Assembly (NCBI GenBank): GCA_013399695.1
Contig: VXAU01002436.1
Location: 713,697 to 777,696, forward strand
DNA length: 64,000 nucleotides
Source: Formicarius rufipectus
Taxonomy: Eukaryota; Chordata; Aves; Passeriformes; Formicariidae
Direction: 5' to 3'
In this document: positions 59,801-64,000 of the stretch, piece after piece
Numbering within the stretch: the first letter of the stretch is position 1
Layout of the letters: each line of letters opens with the position of its first letter
Notes under the pieces: model-generated
The model's database searches: none
What the model saw: the letters and a program-made list of their open reading frames with translations, nothing else
What the model was told of the DNA's origin: nothing
Program-made: the position numbers and the translations under genes

Positions 59801-62800
59801 AAGCTTAATCAGTTCTTCCATCATTGTTCTACATAGCCCTTATTGATATGCTTCCAGAATAAACTTTTTCCTTTTCTTTCAAAGCCATCAATGCCAGCTA
59901 AAAGAGCCCAGCCAGCAGCCTCTGCCAGCTCCCAACGAGGGATCACTGGAAGAGGGGGAGGAGTTGCCTGCACAGAGATATGAGAGAGACTTGGTACAAA
60001 AATTGAAAGTCCTTAGACATGAGCTCTCTCTTCAGCAACCTCAGGCTGGTCACTGTCGGATTGAAGTATCCAGAGAGGAAATATTTGAGGTATTTGGTTG
60101 ATTTCTTTTTTTACTATTATTTTTATTTTTTTTTACTAGTAAGTGCAGCTTTTGTCAGTCAAGAATTAGGTAAAACTGATTGTTTGGTATAGCAAGTTTG
60201 CTCATGAAAGAGGGAGTGAGTGCCACTGCCCAAGTGGTACAGAGCTGGCAGTGGAATTTGCTTCATTTTGGCACTCAAACAGAATCACGTGTTCTGTAGT
60301 TAACAAGCTATATATTACAGAAAGACAGAAAATTATAATATTACAGAAATCTTTATAATAGACTTAATTATAGGAAGGAAATAAAATACCTGATTGTACC
60401 CATGCCCCTACAGGAATCCTACCGGCAGATAATGAAGATGAGGCCAAAGGACTTGAAAAAGAGGCTTATGGTGAAATTCCGAGGAGAGGAAGGCCTGGAC
60501 TATGGGGGAGTAGCAAGGTGAGATTTGGGGGTTTGTCTGACACTGCCTAACTGTAAAATTGTCCTTGAAGTTCCCTGTGGCTGATACCATTCCCTTTCAA
60601 GCTACCTGGTGATGTTAAATTAGATTATTTGTGGGTTATTTTATAGGCAGAGGTTGTAGCTTTGGTCTTTGTATCATGCTAAATTGGAAGTGCAAGCCTG
60701 TGATTTAATAGTTGTCCCTCTAAAAGTCATGGAACCTGGAAAGTGTGGTCAGTTGAGATGCATGAGGTGCACAGACTCTGAAGTCAGATCCAGGTCACAG
60801 TAATGGTTTTGTTAAGCACACCTTTCTGATTTCCAGGGAATGGGTTGCAAGAGGAAAGGGGTTCCTTTTTTTTCATGTCTCAGCCACATTCAGAGAGCCC
60901 TCTGATCTGTTGGAGCAGCAATGGAGATGAACTAATCCTAAACAAAGGCTAAAATTCTAGTGAGGACTTGCCTCCCTCTTAAAAATAACAATAATTCCCT
61001 GTGGGTCGCATGGGATCTGAGGCCCTGGAGCTGATTGTAGCATCACTAAAACACTCACCTTTGTGTGGCTCAGGTGCTTTGTGTAAATTCACCGAGCAAT
61101 TTCTCAAATCCACAAAGGCTGCATAGCCCACTTAGGTGTCTTTCAGTGATCAATCCCTGGACAAAGGAAAGAAACTGGAACATTCTGAGCTGCCTTACCC
61201 GAGGCAACCTCGGGTGTCTCCACTGTTGACATCCTGTTGCCTTGATGTCTGTCATAATTGCCCATTAGTTGCAACTGACTCTTTCAAATCAGTACATCTC
61301 CACTTCTAAGCATTAAAATTGGTATTTCTCTCAGCATATTTTTGACTTGGGATGAGTGTCCAAATTTAACAGCTAAGGGGTGTTTGTCAGGGTGAGTTGG
61401 GAGGGCAGAAATACCTTTAGTTCCATTCTGATCTTTGTGTGTTACTGAGAGGTTTTACCCAACCCCTCCTCTAAATGTGTTTGGTCTCTGCCCCTTCTGG
61501 ACCCTGCTGAAAGCAGAGATTCTCTGGTCACCAAGCTGGAAGAAAAACAGCTTCTCTAAAGATCACCAGTGATTGAACTGATTCTAAACAACAGATTTTT
61601 GGAATATATCTTTACCTTGTACAGGTTGCAGAGGAGCAGATCTTGTGGGCTGCAAATAGGTGAACTCTGTACCAAGTCAGGATTTTTTTGGAATCCGTGT
61701 TGTTCAGACTCAATTAGTTGATGGCATTGTCTGACAGCTTGCTGTGGCTTCTCTAATTGATGCTAATCCCTTCATTGCTTCTAAACTAAACTAAGCCTGC
61801 CTGTGAGTGGAGCAGTTCACTATGGGGTTTTAATCATACGTTTTTGGTCTGCAAATGGAGGGCAGAGCAAAATGTTTGATTTTGAGATAAGCATTTCACA
61901 ACTGATAATTCGCAATAATCATGTTTTCTGAAACTCGAGATTGCACTCTACTAAATTTTTTATTTTTTTTTTTGGGCAGAGAGTGGTTGTATTTACTGTG
62001 CCATGAAATGTTGAATCCCTATTATGGACTCTTTCAGTACTCCACAGATAATATTTACATGCTGCAAATCAATCCAGACTCTTCTATCAATCCTGTAAGT
62101 ATTAATTTCTGAGTGACATTCCTACTTCAACAGATGTCCCCTGCAGTTTTTTATAGCTGTTCTTCCTCAGGAAGAGTCTAAACTGGAGGGTAAAACAGAA
62201 TAAGAAGGTGTTAGTGGTTTATATTGATACGGTGTGGAGCAGAGGAGTTTTGTTCAGAGATTAAAAACGTGATAGAGGAGATGTCCTTTGGTAAGTATCT
62301 GATTTAAGACTCCTCAGGACTGATTGGGGTACACAGTGATTCTGAGAAGACAACACACAGATGAAATTCAGCTTCCCTGTGTGCAGCTGGATGTGCCACA
62401 GCATTGCATTCCCAGCAGTGCCCACCCTGTGACTTTTAGGGATGTATCCCTTGCTTGCCCTTTCTCACTACGCTCCTGTGCTTGCTTTATTTCTTACTGG
62501 AGGATTTGTATTGGTGCAGACCCTAAAAGGAGCAGCAGTCCTCTGTTAGTACAGGGAATTCTTCCTGACATGACATTTCCTGACATTTGCTCTGGAAGAT
62601 GAGGGAGATTGGAAGAATGTCAACCATAGGATTTACATCTCAGTTTTCAAAAGTCAGTTTAAAAGGAACATGAAAGGAATGAAGGGAACAAGCACATGGC
62701 CTGCTTCCCCAAGAGCAAACACATTTTGATGGTTAAACAAAGAATAAGCTAACTCGTTTGGAATTGTCATACCTTCTTGGATTCTGGGGCTTTCCCAGGG

Positions 62801-63251
62801 ATTTTCTTTTTCCAAGTTTTGCCCTTTGAGAGCTCTAGAGGCCTTGAATCCAATTTATTAATCAGGTAATGCACAGAGATTTGTTGAAGGTATTTAATCA
62901 TTAAATGCTTTGGTTTTGGTTGTGTTATGAGGGCTAACACTGGCTCCTCTTGCCCAGAGGGTTGCTTGCTGTACTGAACGTACCACCCAGGGCACAGGTG
63001 GAGCCACAAGATGTCAGTGTGTTCCCAGCTCCTGATTGTGTCTCCTCCCTCCAATCTCCTCTCTCCCTGCAGGACCATTTGTCTTACTTCCATTTTGTTG
63101 GTCGGATAATGGGTTTGGCTGTGTTCCATGGGCACTATATCAACGGGGGCTTCACGGTGCCCTTCTACAAGCAGCTGCTGGGGAAGCCCATCCAGCTCTC
63201 AGACCTGGAGTCTGTTGACCCAGAATTACACAAAAGCTTAGTCTGGATCCT
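26831..63251 (+). CDS. SMURF1: SMURF1, HECT-type E3 ubiquitin ligase (3'-partial)
   Basis: NEDD4-family ligase that ubiquitinates BMP SMADs (SMAD1/5), receptors via SMAD7, and RhoA; it acts in cytoplasm and at membranes. Thirteen coding exons are in frame: 26831-26885, 52346-52384, 52809-52917, 53639-53772, 53888-53953, 54786-54861, 55213-55451, 56363-56447, 58470-58616, 59885-60089, 60414-60517, 61980-62094, 63073-63251 (517 residues plus two bases). Domains: C2 about 1-140, with basic-patch K28 and K85; linker 141-234; WW1 about 235-267 (Y239 replaces the first Trp, W261 kept); WW2 about 279-313 (W285, F307 in place of the second Trp); HECT N-lobe from about residue 386. The rest of HECT, including the catalytic Cys, lies beyond the window. 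Start MSNPGTRRNGSSIKIRL matches the human start. SMURF2 is excluded because it has an extra WW domain after the C2 and starts MSNPGGRRNGPVKL. Confidence 0.97.
27279..27620 (+). repeat. degenerate minisatellite, about 71-82 bp units
   Basis: Five units in intron 1 begin CCTTCATGGGGTCTC or a close variant, at about 27279, 27350, 27421, 27503 and 27575. Each continues with a TCTGCACCT-type block, then TGTGGGxGTCCCTGTGACA and a C-rich end. Long open frames on both strands here come from the repeat. Confidence 0.8.
34040..34350. promoter_or_regulatory. candidate intronic enhancer with a CArG box
   Basis: A patch with more CpG than the surrounding intron and motif-like words: CCTTTATAGG at 34278-34287 fits the SRF CArG consensus CC(A/T)6GG, and GTTAAACTGCGCTGTTAAC just after 34340 is an imperfect GTTAA inverted repeat. 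Function is inferred from sequence texture only. Confidence 0.3.
40620..40860. promoter_or_regulatory. candidate CpG-bearing regulatory patch in SMURF1 intron 1
   Basis: About 240 bases with many CpGs (CGTGGCCGTGGG, GGGCAGCGCCGTGAGC, CCCCGGCACGG) inside a CpG-poor intron, with an AP-1-type TGAGTCA near 40766. It could be an alternative promoter or an enhancer; no transcript evidence is visible. Confidence 0.25.
52346..52384 (+). CDS. SMURF1: SMURF1 coding exon 2 (residues 19-32)
   Basis: A 39-nt exon with acceptor TTCTTTTGCAG and donor GTAAGT. Encodes VLCAKNLAKKDFF, the first C2 beta strands, including K28 of the basic patch linked in the literature to RhoA recognition. Confidence 0.95.
52809..52917 (+). 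CDS. SMURF1: SMURF1 coding exon 3 (residues 32-68)
   Basis: Acceptor TTCCACAG, donor GTGAGT; 109 nt. Encodes C2 domain RLPDPFAKIVVDGSGQC...LDPKWNQHYDL, the most recognisable C2 signature. Confidence 0.96.
53032..53243 (-). mobile_element. CR1 LINE 3' fragment in SMURF1 intron 3
   Basis: The reverse of a CR1 tail: AAAATCCCAGAATGGTTTGG, GGGTTGGAGGGGATCTTAAAG, CCCCGTCCAGCCTGGTCTTGG, CAGGGCCTGCCCACCCTCCC. It lies antisense to SMURF1, about 115 bases after exon 3, and leaves both splice sites intact. Confidence 0.88.
53639..53772 (+). CDS. SMURF1: SMURF1 coding exon 4 (residues 68-113)
   Basis: Acceptor TTTTTTCTAG, donor GTAAGA; 134 nt. Encodes YVGKTDSITISVWNHKKIHK (with K85) and GFLGCVRLLSNAISRLKDTG of the C2 domain. 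Confidence 0.96.
53888..53953 (+). CDS. SMURF1: SMURF1 coding exon 5 (residues 113-135)
   Basis: Acceptor CCTTTGCAG, donor GTAAGA; 66 nt. Encodes YQRLDLCKLNPTDTDAVRGQ, the last part of the C2 fold. Confidence 0.95.
54786..54861 (+). CDS. SMURF1: SMURF1 coding exon 6 (residues 135-160)
   Basis: Acceptor ATTTCAG, donor GTAAGG; 76 nt. Encodes VSLQTRDRIGTGGSVVDCRG and LLENEG, the end of the C2 region. In SMURF2 an extra WW domain follows here; its absence marks SMURF1. Confidence 0.95.
55213..55451 (+). CDS. SMURF1: SMURF1 coding exon 7 (residues 160-240), GC-rich linker
   Basis: Acceptor CATTTTCAG, donor GTAGGA; 239 nt. Encodes YEDSGPGRPLSCFLEEPAPY, a Gly-rich stretch, QEQRLQAQRL and NRPHGHQSPELPEGY leading into WW1. 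The middle is very CpG-rich, and its protein (APDGRAHAQ) differs from the human form while both ends are conserved. Confidence 0.94.
55600..55755 (+). repeat. G-rich minisatellite, 19-22 bp units
   Basis: Seven and a half tandem copies of an AGTTTGGGGGCTCTCAGGGG-like unit, 150 bases into SMURF1 intron 7. Each unit carries at least one run of four or five G, so the coding strand and nascent RNA could fold into G-quadruplexes. The pair of unit types GAAGTTT...CCCAGA / GGGATTTGGGG recurs, a small higher-order repeat. Confidence 0.92.
56363..56447 (+). CDS. SMURF1: SMURF1 coding exon 8, WW1 (residues 240-268)
   Basis: Acceptor TTTTTAACAG, donor GTATGT; 85 nt. Encodes EQRTTVQGQVYFLHTQTGVS and TWHDPRIPR, the body of WW1. 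Upstream GY239 stands where most WW domains have Trp, as in human SMURF1. Confidence 0.96.
56448..58469 (+). other. SMURF1: SMURF1 intron 8, no exon seen
   Basis: A 2.0 kb intron between WW1 and WW2. In mammals an optional 78-nt exon of the long SMURF1 isoform sits at this junction. Reading this intron I find no acceptor-exon-donor unit that encodes anything like it. Confidence 0.6.
58470..58616 (+). CDS. SMURF1: SMURF1 coding exon 9, WW2 (residues 268-317)
   Basis: Acceptor CTTCTCCTTAG, donor GTAAGA; 147 nt. Encodes DLNSVNCDELGPLPPGWEV, then RIYFVDHNNRTTQFTDPRL: a complete WW2, the PPXY-binding module used for SMAD recognition. Confidence 0.97.
58617..59884 (+). other. SMURF1: SMURF1 intron 9, nothing seen
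   Basis: 1.27 kb of unique AT-rich sequence with no exon, RNA gene or transposon that I recognise. Confidence 0.55.
59885..60089 (+). CDS. SMURF1: SMURF1 coding exon 10 (residues 317-385)
   Basis: Acceptor TTTCTTTCAAAG, donor GTATTT (a weak donor); 205 nt, ends in phase 0. Encodes the WW2-HECT linker HQCQLKEPSQQPLPAP, an acidic stretch, and RYERDLVQKLKVLRHELSLQ up to REEIFE at the HECT boundary. Confidence 0.95.
60414..60517 (+). CDS. SMURF1: SMURF1 coding exon 11, start of HECT (residues 386-420)
   Basis: Acceptor CCCCTACAG, donor GTGAGA; 104 nt. Encodes ESYRQIMKMRPKDLKKRLMV and FRGEEGLDYGGVAR, the N-lobe start of the HECT domain. Confidence 0.97.
60518..61979 (+). other. SMURF1: SMURF1 intron 11, nothing seen
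   Basis: 1.46 kb of unique sequence ending in a long T-rich polypyrimidine tract before the acceptor. No other feature is recognised. Confidence 0.55.
61980..62094 (+). CDS. SMURF1: SMURF1 coding exon 12, HECT N-lobe (residues 420-458)
   Basis: Acceptor T-run GGGCAG, donor GTAAGT; 115 nt. Encodes EWLYLLCHEMLNPYYGLFQY and NIYMLQINPDSSINP. LLCHEM, where SMURF2 has LLSHEM, supports SMURF1. Confidence 0.97.
62095..63072 (+). other. SMURF1: SMURF1 intron 12, nothing seen
   Basis: 0.98 kb of unique sequence. The open frame reaching into exon 13 from 62950 is intronic before 63073; the CTCCCTGCAG acceptor marks the exon start. Confidence 0.6.
63073..63251 (+). CDS. SMURF1: SMURF1 coding exon 13, HECT N-lobe (residues 459-518)
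   Basis: Acceptor CTCCCTGCAG, donor GTAAGT; 179 nt, two bases carried over. Encodes DHLSYFHFVGRIMGLAVFHG, HYINGGFTVPFYKQLLGKPI and QLSDLESVDPELHKSLVWI. The INGG and PIQLSDLESVDPELH columns are SMURF1-type, against SITLDDMELVDPDLH in SMURF2. Confidence 0.97.
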
Positions 63252-64000
63252 GTAAGTACTGCATTTGTCAATAGTCTCACCATGGAGAGAATGGGATAGT
63301 GTTTGATGGCAGTAGTGAGGTAACACTTTACAGAAGACATTTGCAAAAAAAACCTGTCATGGTGGAGACCTGTACAAAATCATTGAACTACTGTTTCTGT
63401 GTCAGAAAGCTCAAGGTACTTGAGGAAAAGTTCTCATTGCAGACTCTGTGTTCACTCTCCTTGCAGTGAGGTATATACTAAGTCATTAAACATTTCATGG
63501 GTGTGGTAGAAAATCACAGTAGCAAAATCCAAACTGGGGACAGAGCTCTGAGGGGAGGTACAGCTGCCTCCAACAGAAAACCAACTATGATTAAAATTAA
63601 AATAAATGGAAGTGATGTGTGTTTCTGTATGCTTACAGCTCCGGACAAAATCCAGCATTCAGTGTAGCTTTGGGACTCTTCAGCACTGCTTTGCATTCTC
63701 TCAGTTTCTTTTCCTAAATGCTGTTTGAATTTTGTATTTGAAATTACCTGTTGAGTTCATTGCATGTGATCTCTTCTGTGCTTCACACTGATACGTGGCA
63801 GATCAGGTTCCTGCTGACTGCACATATATGTGTTTCTGCAGATCTGGTTTTATTCATTATCCTGAGTTCTTCTAAAGTTAGATGGATGTCCCATATCTGA
63901 TCAGGCTCTCCAACATGCACTAAACTATACAGAAATTGGTGATTGTGGCAATATTCCTCTAGTGTGTGAAATGCAGATGGGTAGTTAGTAGGTTTAGCTT
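63252..64000 (+). other. SMURF1: SMURF1 intron 13, partial
   Basis: From the exon 13 donor to the window end. The next exon should begin with the rest of a Leu codon and ENDITPV-like coding sequence; it is not in this window. Confidence 0.85.

Noticed and set aside
26831..63251. Calling the ligase SMURF2
   Set aside because: The N-terminus reads GTRRNGSSIKIRL, there is no extra WW domain after the C2, and HECT columns (LLCHEM, INGGFTVPF, IQLSDLESVDPELH) are SMURF1-type.
63470..63490. CCTTGCAG|TGAG considered as the start of SMURF1 exon 14
   Set aside because: The sequence after it does not encode the expected ENDITPVLDHTF region, so the next exon lies beyond the window.

Overview
The window looks like nuclear DNA from a bird, probably a neognath and possibly a passerine. 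The evidence is several truncated CR1 retrotransposon tails ending in the avian ATTCTRTGATTCTRTG-type 3' terminus, the absence of mammalian SINEs, short GT-AG introns, and two vertebrate genes whose proteins follow human KPNA7 and SMURF1 almost column for column. There are no bacterial or viral genes.

Layout. Bases 1-17400 hold no intact gene. They contain dispersed CR1 copies, a purine microsatellite, a small CpG-rich patch near 12.5 kb and, on the minus strand, two decayed but in-frame exons of a sarcomeric-type myosin heavy-chain motor (3150-3213 and 3877-3969). By position these are best read as a relic of MYH16, the jaw-muscle myosin gene. KPNA7 (importin alpha-8) runs on the plus strand from 17477 to 23676 in ten coding exons encoding 516 residues, with a poly(A) signal at 23778. 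A 3 kb spacer follows, ending in a pyrimidine-rich degenerate repeat and a 631-base assembly gap (26129-26759). SMURF1 then starts on the plus strand: exon 1 at 26831 sits in a CpG island, intron 1 is 25.5 kb, and twelve more coding exons lie between 52346 and 63251. The window ends before the HECT C-lobe and catalytic cysteine, so SMURF1 is 3'-partial.

The order myosin (minus), KPNA7 (plus), SMURF1 (plus) matches the mammalian block MYH16-KPNA7-SMURF1. This supports naming the importin KPNA7 rather than KPNA2, and the ligase SMURF1 rather than SMURF2. The two intact genes do not form a pathway. KPNA7 is a nuclear import adaptor, oocyte- and embryo-biased in mammals. SMURF1 is a ubiquitin ligase limiting BMP/TGF-beta and RhoA signalling.

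The most interesting observations are the dying myosin gene beside an intact KPNA7, the apparent absence of the mammalian SMURF1 long-isoform exon, and a G-rich minisatellite next to an unusually GC-rich SMURF1 linker exon. All similarity statements come from family knowledge and reading by eye; no database search was run.
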